Shown piece by piece: positions 48,068 to 58,400 of a stretch of DNA of 64,000 bases. The notes under the pieces are model-generated. The model did no database searches. It had not been told where the DNA came from and was given only the letters and a program-made list of their open reading frames with translations. The stretch is from Alentia gelatinosa (taxonomy: Eukaryota; Annelida; Polychaeta; Phyllodocida; Polynoidae). Location of the stretch: the NCBI GenBank assembly GCA_950022655.1, contig OX465580.1, forward strand, positions 122,495,016 through 122,559,015, written 5' to 3'. Both the position numbers and the translations under genes were made by a program. Position 1 is the stretch's first letter. The number at the start of each line of letters is the position of its first letter.

Positions 48068-49005
48068 CTTTTTTTTTTTTTTTTTTGGTTGCTTTTATTT
48101 CATTCTGTCATATGTGACAGATCTTCCATGAAACAGTAAACAGTTTTACATGTAACAGTAAATTGTAAACATAGTCAATACATGTTATGATAATGAGAGG
48201 TTGGATGAGTATATATACACAACTTGTGACAATGGATATGTTTGCCACTCAACGAATCAACCTGCATCTACATGTCTGCAAGTTCTTGTTTAACTAATGA
48301 TTTGAATGAGGACTTAGTCACAGCTTTTTGCGTTTGTTCACTTAGTTTGTTCCACATTACCAATCCTCTGTACATCGGACTGCGCCTATAACCATCTGTC
48401 TTAAACCTGTACTCCCTGAACTTTACCTTGCAATCTGCCCTTGTTCGGACATTCCTTTGTACAATATTTTCAGGTTTCTTTGACAATTTATGGCATATAC
48501 ACATGAGCTGCCTAGACCTTCTTACCTTCAGCTTTTCTACTTTACACTCTTCATGCAGTTGCTCAATACCCATGACTCTGACATGGGCTTGCATTACTAT
48601 CCGAAGTCCTCGGTTTTGTAAGCGTTGTAATTTATCAATGTTAGCCTGTGTTGCACCATCGAGCAGGAAACATGCATATTCCATGTTTGGTCTTATTGTA
48701 CTCACATATATTAGTCGGGCAACCTCCATGGTGACCTTACTCCTTAACTTTTGTAGTTTGAATAACTTTACATTTACAGATTTGAAAACTGATTTCATAT
48801 GCTCGTCTAGACTAAGGGATGAGTCCAAGACCACACCTAGATAGCGATAACTATGGCAGTGTGGCAGTTGTCTACCATTGCATAGGAGGTTCAAACATCT
48901 CAGTCGCTTCATTCGAGGCTTAGTGCTGTACCAACATGTCATCGATTTTTTAAGGTTCATAGTTAACGCATTAGCATTGCACCACTCACTAATCCGATTG
49001 ACAGA
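48068..49005 (-). mobile_element. 5'-truncated non-LTR retrotransposon tail nested in M2
   Basis: A T-run (about 48070-48087) on the plus strand is the poly(A) tail of a minus-strand element, followed upstream by about 180 bp of 3' UTR and the end of an RT frame. The 5' end stops abruptly at 49005 in coding sequence, as expected of incomplete reverse transcription. The bases ACGC(TT) flank both sides and could be a short target duplication. Confidence 0.85.
48268..49005 (-). CDS. Reverse transcriptase C-terminal region (5'-truncated)
   Basis: 246 codons open from the truncation point to TAA/TAG at 48268. Landmarks in order: ISEWCNANALTMNLKKS (post-YADD helix), YRYLGVVLDSSLSLDEH (YLG block), KLQKLRSKV, ARLIYVSTIRPNMEYAC, LQRLQNRGLRIVM and a basic C-terminus with YRRSPMYRGLVMWNKLSEQ. 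This is the thumb and C-terminal region of a jockey/CR1-group ORF2, from a different element than the one at 23.8-30.6 kb. The palm with the YADD is missing, so it cannot work, but no stop interrupts what remains, which points to a fairly young insertion. Confidence 0.88.
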   Translation of the reverse strand, partial: SVNRISEWCNANALTMNLKKSMTCWYSTKPRMKRLRCLNLLCNGRQLPHCHSYRYLGVVLDSSLSLDEHMKSVFKSVNVKLFKLQKLRSKVTMEVARLIYVSTIRPNMEYACFLLDGATQANIDKLQRLQNRGLRIVMQAHVRVMGIEQLHEECKVEKLKVRRSRQLMCICHKLSKKPENIVQRNVRTRADCKVKFREYRFKTDGYRRSPMYRGLVMWNKLSEQTQKAVTKSSFKSLVKQELADM

Positions 49006-49131
49006 TAACGCTTATATACGCCGACAGATGAGGCGTATACACACGGGGAATAGGTTTACCTTGTATACACAAAATACTTATTTATATACGCTGGGAGTAT
49101 TCATAAGTAAACTGATGGTGTTCGTGCAGTG

Positions 49132-49414
49132 CGAGCTATTTGAATACATGTCTGTAGGTTTGAACCAACATGGATGGTCCATGTTGTAAGAACAGTGACG
49201 GCGTCTGGGTTTCAGACTATGGCGCTCTGAATTATATTAAGGCTCACAACGGAAGCTCTTCAGAAATACGACACCAACACCATATTGATATTCGGTAATT
49301 TGAACTTCTGACCCAAATCTCTTTTGATAACGACTCCTTTTTCACCGTAACCAAATTGTTCACGTCTCATAATAATTGAAGGCGACAAGTAATTTCATAT
49401 AATCAAATTGGATT
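49132..49414. other. Unassigned DNA
   Basis: A short minus-strand frame (about 49254-49363) is protein-like but unrecognised and too short to call. Confidence 0.35.
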
Positions 49415-49560
49415 GAAGAATCACAAAACAGACACAGAAAATTGTTTTTGTGAAGACTTATTTTACTGATGGAGCCAAGGAATACAAAGTTGATTGATTG
49501 ATGGTATCATAGTTCACGACGTTTCGCGCTAATTGATGGCACTTCTTCATTTCATATGAA
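49415..49560 (-). repeat. Decayed second copy of the hammerhead-bearing element
   Basis: It shares AATCACAAAA..CAGACACAG (49424-49447) and, on the minus strand, CGAAACGTC followed by TGATACC (49526-49503) with 24412-24789. The CUGAUGA box is replaced by AAAUGAA, so it should be inactive. Confidence 0.6.
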
Positions 49561-49806
49561 ATTTATTTACATCATCCACAGTTACACTGATTTCTTTTAT
49601 ATAAATGACAATGTTTGGAAAATTAGAAACAAATTGACAGGAAAGCTGTAAGTATATTCTAATCTTCCAAAGCGTGTTTTTGAAGCTCAATTCATTTTTT
49701 CATTGCTTACTACATTGCTAAAATTGCTGACGTAAAGACGAGGAGCTTAAGGGTATTATCATGCTATTAGCATCTATAGATAATACAGTATTTTATCAGT
49801 TCTTAA

Positions 49807-50151
49807 TCCTTTAACAGCAGGAAGATGCCTCCAGGCATTCCCCTAGCTATGGCAGGAAGATGCCTCCAGGCATCTTAGAGGCATCATTGATACTTTTATG
49901 CAAAATTTAGTAGATAAAAACACAATTGTTTGATTTAAAAGAGATTTTAACAATGTATCAGAGCCATATCGGCCTTTGATTTGGTATAAGAAAATATGAT
50001 CAGTCACCAATGTAAATTACTTAAATTACATGACACATCACATGACATTGCTATTTCCAAAAAAAGGTGCCTGTCGTAGCAGGGCTGTTTGGGCAGGCAT
50101 TGCCTGCCGTGTAATTCTGAACAGGGGAACTGGGTGCTGCAGGGAAAGGGT
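49807..50151. mobile_element. TTAA-bounded MITE K3 (diverged)
   Basis: Flanked by TTAA (49803-49806; 50152-50155). Ends TCCTTTAACAGCAGG and, from the other strand, CCCTTTCCCTGCAG are near-inverted. Two GGAAGATGCCTCCAGGCAT units sit at the left end, as in K1 and K2. The interior is otherwise different. Confidence 0.72.
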
Positions 50152-50914
50152 TTAATGTTTTCCTAAAAAAAATAGACCTTAAGGGTTGCAACACACACCA
50201 ACAGAGCGGTGGTTAAGCTTTTTTTTATCATTCAATGTGATAGAGAGAAGTGGCGACGTAAAGACAAACCAGACTTTAGCCAAGCTAAAAGTGTTAGGAA
50301 ATAATTATTGAAGGTAAAATGTCTATAAATTTTCACTTGAAACATTTTACTTGGAATGAGGCAGGTTGGTTAAGAACTAATTTCAAGGGAAAAATGTGCT
50401 TTATATCTATTACATCTTCTATACGATGTAAAAGGAAATGGGTGAGTAACCCGAAAATTGAACGAGTCACAAGATGGTGAACCTGAACCCCCGATTCGTG
50501 ATTAATGTATAAATCATTATGTAACAGTGCTTATATAGATATAAATGAATACACAATACGGAAATATGGGGTGAAAGTTTCATCGTGCGAGATGGGATTC
50601 TCCCCTCAACTCCCTGCAAGTTGAATTAGGGGGACCTCGTTCCCGCAGATGTTTTTTATTATGAAATATGGACGAGGAAATCGATTTTACAGATATGATG
50701 ATCGCACTGCGCACTACGCTAAGTGTTAATCCATTTTTTCATTTTTAAATGATCACCTACCACTACAGGCACTTTCGGGAAAAAAAGATTTTTTTTAGAT
50801 ACACTAGAATCAGTACCTAACAATTTAGAAAAGGAACTTAAACCCTACATTTCATGTTTATTTCCTCGTATAGCAGAAACACCCCCCCCCCCCTGTGTTA
50901 GCAATCTGCTTTAA
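50152..50914. other. Unassigned DNA
   Basis: Nothing recognised; a C-run lies at 50882-50893. Confidence 0.45.
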
Positions 50915-51283
50915 CCATTTAAGGATGAATGATGCCTTAAGAAGGCGTCAACTGGCCACGGCCGAATACTGCCTCGAGGCATCATCTAGCTCAGGCCGAA
51001 TGATGCCTCAAGGCATCATTTCCATGATGTTTAGAAACTTGTTTTTAAGAAGTAAATACTTGATAGATAAACATAAAATTCTCAAAGAATGTAGATATGA
51101 CATCATATTCAATATCAGTAGCAAAATCAAGTAAAACTATATGGTTTACAGATTACAACATGTAAGGAAACAATCAAATTATGAGTTTAGCCAAAAGTGT
51201 ATTCGTCCCCTAGCAGTATACACTGGCACTAATACCCGTCCTTATGGTGGTTGCTCTGTCGCCGGCGGCCGTCTTCTTAGGGG
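50915..51283. mobile_element. TTAA-bounded MITE, family K, copy K2
   Basis: Flanked by TTAA (50911-50914; 51284-51287). Ends CCATTTAAGGATG / TTAGGGG. Three palindromic units around GATGCCTCAAGGCATC; the remaining 270 bp are about 85 percent like K1 by eye (AATCAAATTATGAGTTTAGC, AATACCCGTCCTTATGG). Confidence 0.88.
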
Positions 51284-51484
51284 TTAAAAGTCTTTAGTAT
51301 CTCGTGTATTTAGGTATATTCGATGATAACTGAATTCATTCGGGGGAAATCTCTAGTTGAATATATGTCATATGTAGGAAAAATCTACAACAAATGAATT
51401 CATTATAAGTTTCAGAAATAACAAAAGACGTGTTTATCCAAAAGATGAACAACGTGCGGTACACATAGAACTGCTTGTGTGCAT

Positions 51485-51771
51485 TAAGTCCGGCGTCCAC
51501 CTACGACGATATGGCTCCGATATGGTCTACGATGCACCTACTGATAAAAAATCAAAATCGCATCGGAAGGTCACCTAATATCGGGGCAGTTGACCACGTT
51601 TCTGCGATTAGACACCGATATAAACCCCATACAATGCGTGTTGGATTGGCATGTCTAGACATATGTCTACGATTCTGCACCTTCCCGATATGTCTCCGAT
51701 AATTGGCTTTTGTATCGGTGCTATATCGGTAGGTCTAAATTTCTATCGTAGTAGGTGGACGCCAGGCCTTA
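51485..51771. mobile_element. TIR element, family G, copy G2
   Basis: Ends TAAGTCCGGCGTCCACCTAC / GTAGGTGGACGCCAGGCCTTA-like; inverse orientation to G1 with shared internal blocks. Confidence 0.9.
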
Positions 51772-52290
51772 CTTTATTTTTTGCGTAAGTACGTGCAGGA
51801 AACGTGTCGATATTATATCCATGTTGACGAGAGAACTGTCAAAGACGGCGCCCACCAATGGAGTTACCTGAGCGAAGGAAGAGCGGAAACTACAAGGTGC
51901 CAAACGAAACGAAGCCTTGCAGCTCCCTCGAGGCTCCATGGCTGACAATGCGACGAGAGGACCCAAATCGAGACTGTGTTTGCAGGTCACTTGAGGTCGT
52001 TCGCCCTGCTCATCTGGCATCATCTCGCTGCCTGGCGCCGACCGGTGTCACCGCTGATATTCTCGCTGAGAGTGTCTGGCTGGCTGACAGAAAGTGACAC
52101 GGAGACCCCTCCAGAACGTCGGGCTTTGTCAATTAGCGTGCCGGTCCTCAGCATGTGATGATGATCGTGTCATAGAGACATGGGGTAAACAGTTTGAGAG
52201 TTTTCTCTGGTCAGAAAAAGATCCGAGGTTGAGCATTCGCACAGGCACGTTTCAGTGTATTTGGGTAGTGGCAGGACCGGCTTTATAGAC
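51772..52290 (-). other. CpG-rich block; possible host first exon on minus strand
   Basis: 51840-52150 is CpG-rich. On the minus strand ATG at about 51937-51939 (CAGCCATGGAG) opens a frame running to TTCGCTCAG followed by GTAACT (about 51867), a good donor site. The predicted 24-residue start (MEPRGSC...) matches nothing I know. Frames on the plus strand in the same block are equally open because of base composition. Confidence 0.25.
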
Positions 52291-52823
52291 ATATATTTCA
52301 ATCTATAATAGGTAATTATATTCTAAAGAAATCATATAGCTCGTGATTAGAGGGAACATTTTCTTTAATTTTACGAGTGACAGAATTGTTGTAATATACC
52401 AAATAACGCGATCATCTGAGTATCCGAATTACCATATTCATCTCATCTCATATAACACATCAACTATGATGCAAATGCTTCCTGTGTAATTAATTTATCA
52501 TCTTATAATTGAGCACTATATTAATCTCGATGTATCCTGAATAAATATGATCCCTGATGTTGTATCTGAAAAACCCGTATAACGAGAGATGCACTAAAGA
52601 AAATTTTGAAAAAAATGCACTAATTCTATGCTTCCTATATGTATGCATTTGGATCAACATTGTGTGGAAGAGCGGTGTACAACATCGAATACAATAAAGA
52701 TCATTAAAAAAAAACAAAAAAAAACATATGCACGGGCTATGGATTATATAAAACAACTAACTTATAATGTACCACGGAAATGTAGTTTGAATGGCTCTCA
52801 TTACTGAATATATCTTCAAGATT
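52291..52823. other. Unassigned DNA
   Basis: A-rich tract at 52706-52726. Nothing else recognised. Confidence 0.45.
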
Positions 52824-53381
52824 ATATACACAATAATGACTGGTTTTGTGTGCGAGTGACCGTAATCTCCGAGTAGTTGATATATAGTAATATCCGAGCG
52901 ATTAGCGCGGATATTACGTCATCAACTACGAGCAGATTACGGTTACTCGTATACAAAACCAGTCAGTATTGTATTTATTACCCACCTACAAGATTAATAA
53001 CAAGTTTATTGCAATTAAAAGGATTCTGTAAGCCATTTAGTTCCAGACACCACATCACTATCAAACGTGGCAGTAATTTGGTGCAGACTTACACCAATAA
53101 TATAGTTCGCCATTAACCTGTGATTTTAGCATGCAAAGTATGTTATGACAGTGATTTCTGATGGTAAATGATATAATTATGATTGATTCTAAATAATTAT
53201 CATTGAATAAACATTCAAAAGAAACATATTTCGAAGTACATGATGATTCGACCTCATTATGGACAAGACTATTTTTCCGGAATCTCCTGCAGGAGATTCT
53301 GACATGCCTGAATCTCCGGGTAGGCGATTCCAGGCACTCTATACATCTCCTATGGAGACTCCGTATTAGGTGGGTAATAAA
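52824..53381 (+). mobile_element. Hairpin-plus-TIR element, copy L3
   Basis: The hairpin (52824-52974) has arms AATGACTGGTTTTGTG / CAAAACCAGTCAGTATT and inner GTAGTTGAT / ATCAACTAC. The body (52974-53381) has ends TTTATTACCCACC / GGTGGGTAATAAA. Same layout as L1, but the sequence has diverged and the body is longer (about 408 bp), with GGAATCTCCTGCAGGAGATT near the distal end. Confidence 0.87.
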
Positions 53382-53576
53382 GCTTCGTTAGGATATCAAC
53401 TCAATCAATATTTTTTCAATATGTTCTTGAAAACAGTTCGTCGCTTGATGCCTCCTAATTTTTTCCAGAGTAGCGAAGAGAGTCTCAGGGGGAAATACAA
53501 GTGGGCACTATTTCAGGGTGGATAATGTCTTGAGGCATTCCCCAACGTAGACCGGATAAAAGAAGAAACCAATAAG

Positions 53577-53790
53577 TTTTGGTCAAAGTCCTAGCCTTCA
53601 AACGAGATTGAGAACAAAGACTTTGACCAAAATAAGTTGCTTTTTGTAAATCTCACCCCTGTATACACAAACAGATTGTAAAATACTCAGGACATAGACC
53701 ATGAAGAACGGACTGCAATACTCGTAGCGGCATGGAGAACAACCCTGCAATGTTAAGCTTATGGGACAACAATACCAGGGGTGAGATAAA
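53577..53790 (+). mobile_element. Hairpin-plus-TIR element, diverged copy A4
   Basis: A short hairpin (53577-53632; TTTTGGTCAAAGTC / GACTTTGACCAAAA) precedes a body (53647-53790) with ends TAAATCTCACCCC / GGGGTGAGATAAA. AATGTTAAGCTTATGGG lies near the distal end. Confidence 0.8.
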
Positions 53791-53945
53791 GCTACGAAGC
53801 CCAACACCAAAAGTGTGTATGTGGTGATGTATGAACGGGTGGCGTGAGAGTGAACAAGGCGAAACAAATGCTGACAAGTTAGTTGATATGGGTATGAAAT
53901 GTTTCCAGTGACATCAGGGGGAGGCAATGCACTCCCGGGCACAAC

Positions 53946-54180
53946 TGGGAGCTGTTTCAAAAGTCCAGTGAAGTCTCGCCAGCGGCACCTCGCATTTCAA
54001 AGCGAGAGGCCGCAACAGCGAGCGGCACTTTGAATCAAAGCGGCAGCAAAACCGTTACCAATACCCAATAGCGAGCGGCACCTCCACCTCAACAGCGACG
54101 CTTCATGTGCCATTGTTAGCTCTCGCTTTGGCAGTGAGTTCTCTCGTTTAGCACCCTCCCGACTTTTGAAACAGCTCCAA
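53946..54180. mobile_element. TIR element J
   Basis: Inverted ends TGGGAGCTGTTTCAAAAGTC / GACTTTTGAAACAGCTCCAA, 235 bp apart. The interior repeats AGCGAGCGGCAC (54018, 54071) and is non-coding. One copy in the window. Confidence 0.85.
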
Positions 54181-55117
54181 GGTTTGTTTCTTACCGAATG
54201 TTACCCAAAAATGTCCCTAATGGTTCTTTCGTAATCTTATGAAGGTTTCACAGAGGTTTCTCACATTAAATCAGTAGGTAATATTTTTGATATAGGGTCA
54301 ATAGCTGACCCGATACAGAGATGTAAAATCTATAAAAAAAACAATGAGCTTAATCATCGTAGCGCTTAATTATCACCCCCGAAATAGTATACGTAGATGT
54401 TTGGCAAGCGAATAGATCTTGAAGTTCGATAAGTGGTCACTTTCCCTGGTCGTCCAATCCCCTCTTTGAACCCACAGAAGGGGAAGTTGCAGTGATGACT
54501 GACCAGACGCACACTGATGTAACTAAATTTTCTCACTAATGAAACACAGCTGCAAGGTCACATGATTAAAAGCCACTCTCCTATTGGCCAGTTAAGAGGC
54601 TTTGGTAGCACAAATCCGTGGGCGGTTAAAGACCAATTCCACTTAGCGATTTCAGAACATGGACGTTCCTTTATCGGCGACAAAGGATTAGCACTTTGTC
54701 TCAGGTAAGGCATCGTAACGATTCTGAAATCGCTTCCGACGAGTGAGCAAGGTGGATCCTTTGTGGAAAAGACGTAGAAAATAAATGTTTGCACTAATGT
54801 TTAAGAAGAGATCTAACAACAAATGGACTGATCTGATACTCAACGCATTATCAGAACGGCTGATAACGTTATCTTCAAAGTGCCTAGCACAAAAAGCACT
54901 GCAGTACTGCACTCGCCATATTGCAGAGGAGTCAGAGCTTGGAACGCACTACCTGCATCAACTCAGCATTTGTAAACAAAATCAAAAGGGAAATCTACCA
55001 GTCTTATTGAATAATCTAGCAGAATGGGATGTTTCTCCTTTGTAGTCACTTTCTAAAATCATCATTCCTTCACATTTATTGTTAGGCTTTTATTTGCCTG
55101 TTAAATTCCGTTTGATC
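54181..55117. other. Unassigned DNA
   Basis: An 86-codon plus-strand frame (54785-55045) overlaps two minus-strand frames; none is recognised. Confidence 0.4.
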
Positions 55118-55134
55118 CTCGATATATAAGACCC
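55118..55134 (+). promoter_or_regulatory. Possible TATA box
   Basis: CGATATATAAGACC lies about 25-30 bp before the ATG of the open frame at 55153. In AT-rich DNA this may be chance. Confidence 0.25.
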
Positions 55135-55152
55135 CGATGTTCGTACTCGTAA

Positions 55153-55581
55153 ATGAGTTACCAAAATGTATCTGAACAAATCAGATTTGTCTGGAAGATA
55201 CTTATTACTGAACGAAAGAAAGAAGTTTATCAACAGCTGATAAATTCTGCCAGCAACAACGGAACATTAGAAATACCTCCATGGTGCGTACCGATTTTGG
55301 CTCATAATTGGCACAACTATCCTCTGGGTGAGGAGAAATGGGATGTAACACACAGGTTCGGGGATCCTTCACCGATTAGTACCCCTGGAGACCTCGTAGT
55401 CGTCGACAACGGAGTTAAACAGAATCTAAGAAGTACAAAATATTGTATTTACGTTGTCTTGTGTGCACTGTTTTGCTTAAATGGGATTCACACGGTGGGA
55501 TCCATGTACCTCACAAAGAGTTTGTCTGAGACAAATCCTGTTGAGATTTGGTACTGGAACACAATCTCCTCGTGTGAATGA
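55153..55581 (+). CDS. Unrecognised open frame, 142 codons
   Basis: The protein has a mixed, globular-looking composition in its first 100 residues, with no low complexity (for example LEIPPWCVPILAHNWHNY and GEEKWDVTHRFGDPSP). A hydrophobic stretch follows (YVVLCALFCL), and the frame then runs into element I from 55482, so the last 33 codons are element sequence. I do not recognise the family. It may be a host exon or gene fragment truncated by the element, or chance. No splice sites are convincing. Confidence 0.3.
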   Translation: MSYQNVSEQIRFVWKILITERKKEVYQQLINSASNNGTLEIPPWCVPILAHNWHNYPLGEEKWDVTHRFGDPSPISTPGDLVVVDNGVKQNLRSTKYCIYVVLCALFCLNGIHTVGSMYLTKSLSETNPVEIWYWNTISSCE

Positions 55582-56018
55582 CAGGGTTCCATTTTGCTGA
55601 GACAACTTTTTTCCCTTGCAATTGTCAGCGACAGTCACCCCTAACAAGGAACAGAATCTCATGAGATTTTGACTTTAAACATGTTTAAAATCTATAGGGG
55701 CATTTTGGTGAGACAAATGGACCTGCTGCGACCATGTACCTGCCCTAGCCAATAGGAGGCCAGCAAGCATGATTAGATGTTTGTAACACCCTTCACATCA
55801 AGGGTAATTGAGTCCCAAGGTGAGTGGTCAATGTGACTATGTTTGAGATTATGTACCAGGTGTGTCCTCCCATGTGAATCGAATTCGCCATTTTTCCTTG
55901 AGACTGATAAAAGTACTTAGCCATGAGAATTTTTTACCAAATGAGAATTGTCTGAGACTAAAGAAAAGGTGTGAAGTACACCAGTCTCAGGTACATGAGT
56001 CTCTTCGTGTGAATCCCA
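55482..56018. mobile_element. TIR element I
   Basis: Ends TGGGATTCACACG / CGTGTGAATCCCA with a second matched block further in (CCATGTACCTCA / AGGTACATGAG). GTCTGAGACAAA words recur in the interior (55535, 55710-55720). It is non-coding, about 537 bp. Confidence 0.85.
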
Positions 56019-56112
56019 CTCCAGGATTAAGTCCCACCACCCCCTCTCCAATAACCCACTGTTATAGTCGGCACGACGCGCATTTTTGCCTGAGACAATT
56101 CAAGCTGATCAT

Positions 56113-56515
56113 GCCCCAGTCTCACTGACGTAAAAAAAACGTGAAGGAAAGCCAGAATGCGTACAAAAATGTCAGATTTACTTAATTCTTTTTAACTTAT
56201 CTCTACGCATTTCTAATCCGTAAATTAATGCGGAAGAACGCCACAATGCGTACAGAAGCGACAGAAGCGTTGATGAACGTTGAAAAACGTACTAAAACGT
56301 TAAAGCAAAGCAAATCGATACGTTCCCAATCCGTAGCCGATACGTGGTCCCCACCACCTCAAATACGTAGTAAATACGCCAGAATGTACGCCAGTGTGAC
56401 TGGATTGCATAGTAAAATGTAAACGCGTTGGATTTGCGTAGAAAATACGGGGAACTCGCTTCATTTCAAATACGTAGAAGAAACGCCGATTTTTGCGCCA
56501 GTGTGACTGGGGCAG
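56113..56515. mobile_element. TIR element H
   Basis: Ends TGCCCCAGTCTCACTGACG / CGCCAGTGTGACTGGGGCA. The interior is dense in ACGC and TACG words (AACGCCACAATGCGTACAGA), with another ACGCCAGTGTGACTGG at 56388-56403. It lies 95 bp beyond element I. Confidence 0.82.
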
Positions 56516-57770
56516 GAAGACTAATCGGAACAAACTCTATCAGCTAGTATGCATTGGAGTTAACAACTTAGCGAGTCCCCCAGCCACCGATAGCTCCCCA
56601 ATAGGCTTGATCATCAACTTATTGAGTCATCATGGCGCATTACCTTTTACGAGCCACTCGTGGGAGCTTGGTGATTCTCCCCCTAACTGGCTCTTGGCCT
56701 GTCGTGGGTTACCACAAACATATGGCAGAGACAGAGACCAGAGATGCAATACTGACAAGACAGTACGAAACCATGGTCTGAGACTTTCTGCTCCGCTGTC
56801 GCGACAATGACCAGAAATCTGCGTCGTCACCGACTTCAAGACATTTTTGAGAATTTATGTTTTGCTATAGATGTCTGCCAGAGTATGTTTTGAATTTTTT
56901 TTATTCACATATAATTCACCTTTAGAGTAGGTGGTCTTCCATTATAAGATTACAAAATCTGGGCTGTTTACATAAATTTTCAGCTAGTTGTCCAAGTCAC
57001 ATAGAAAGGTTACAAAAAGTTAACAATAATAAGCATGGATAGTTAACCATATACTTCAATTTGGTTTACATGAGTGATAACTAGTGTAATATATAATAGT
57101 GTAGTGTATATATAATAGATTAATATACCATAATAATAGTAGTATTGGGATAAGGAGTAGAATGGTAATGAGTATGATGAATAATGAGTTAACTATTTGA
57201 CCTACTTTATCTTTGGCAATTTTAGTTTAGTTTAGTTCCAGCATACCCGCAATTCCACCTTTAAAACTGGCATTACTGGGGAGTTTTTGAATATCGATAT
57301 GTATATATTCTGTGTTTTCCTTTGCTCGAGACACGATTATCAATGGCCCCTCAGAAAAGGACACATTATACAGGTGAGCAGTATTTGGGAAGATCAGGTA
57401 AATAAGAAAACAAACAAAAGTTACAGAAATGATATAACCCTGTGGTTTATTCATGTGCGGTTAGAGTTTGAACATATTGTGAAATATTGTAGTTGGGGTA
57501 CAAGGTATTTGTCAGCATCATTTGTGATATTGTAGGCATGTTAGAGTTGTATAAAGTCCAGGAATATGTAGGGTTTCACAAGAAGTTAGTTGGGTATCAA
57601 AACCGTTACCGGATAAGCAGAGTCTCCAGTCACCGGATAACGGATAGAACAGTAGGGGACACGTCCCCAACAAAGCTGATCATGTGACGTCAGTGGAGGT
57701 GGGCGCGTGGAATGTCAGCCAATGAGGCTTGAACACACCCTTATCCTTAACCCTGGTGAACTAACGTGTC
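56516..57770. other. Unassigned DNA
   Basis: 56888-57225 is strongly AT-rich. The 105-codon frame 56493-56810 overlaps element H and a minus-strand frame; it is not recognised. Confidence 0.45.
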
Positions 57771-57905
57771 ATGAGGCAATTAGCCGATGATGAGAAACAG
57801 AGGGAACAAAATGAAATAAAAAGAAGGATTTTTGGTGGGTTCAGGCAGATCCTGGAACCCCGAGCTGAGAGAGTGACAAGAGTGCCTGCTGAGAGAGACG
57901 ACTGA
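57771..57905 (+). other. Possible small exon or short ORF (44 codons)
   Basis: The frame from ATG at 57771 is rich in Glu, Arg, Gln and Lys (DDEKQREQNEIKRR) and looks like a charged helix, unlike chance frames around it. A pyrimidine-rich tract and ATGAG/GCA precede it. No donor or partner exon was found. Confidence 0.25.
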
Positions 57906-58003
57906 CCAGGAGGAGCAGAACGGTGGACAATGGTGAAGCTGAGTGGAACTTTGTGAGATGCTGCAGCAACTATTTGGCAGGTCTCCACTTCGCATAGACT
58001 GTA

Positions 58004-58400
58004 TTTTCCTACCCCTAATAAAAAAACGCCAAAGGTATAACATTGACTCAGTGTATTTGACGGAGCGTTGAATAAAGTGTTATTTATGCACCGAGGTGAA
58101 TAAAAAAAGGGACCAATCAGGGATGAGATAACGAAAGTTGATCCGGCAGGATTGGTAAATGTGGTCATCCTCCAATGAGTGTCAACACACTACTAACATG
58201 GATAATTACAAGATTTTCTCTGTGTATCGGTGAAATGGGGTAGGATAAATACGAAACCAAACTCTAGTTAACCTTCTCAATGTTCATACCACTCTGGTCA
58301 GGTCTGCTTCTTACTACACTTGGCTAACGCCTCGTGTAGTAATACACAACCTGCCCATCGTGGCATAAACAATGACAAGGCTAACTCTCGTTTGGTTTCT
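58004..58400 (-). mobile_element. Hairpin-plus-TIR element, copy B7
   Basis: The body (58004-58249) has ends TTTTCCTACCCC / GGGGTAGGATAAAT with ACGCCAAAGGTATAACATTG near the distal end. The hairpin (58252-58400) has arms GAAACCAAACTCTAGTTAAC / GGCTAACTCTCGTTTGGTTTC-like. The apex reads TTACTACAC..GGCTAACGCC..GTGTAGTAA. Confidence 0.87.

Larger units (their letters stand above)
47413..49131. mobile_element. CACTA-like element M2 with two nested insertions
   Basis: Ends CACTGCACGAAAACCACCA / TGGTGTTCGTGCAGTG; flanks AGA/CGA (two of three bases match). Subterminal TATATACGCC and GGCGTATACACAC repeats match M3. Repeat R1 (47440-47840) and a 5'-truncated non-LTR tail (48068-49005) interrupt it. 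In M3 the bases around both junctions are contiguous or nearly so. Confidence 0.85.

Noticed and set aside
48428..48844. 138-codon plus-strand frame
   Set aside because: It is the shadow of the RT C-terminal frame on the other strand.
49519..49551. Second active hammerhead
   Set aside because: The CUGAUGA box is lost and stem I cannot form, so only relics remain.
57761..58168. 135-codon minus-strand frame
   Set aside because: It spans the end of element B7 and the opposite strand of a more coding-like short frame at 57771-57905.
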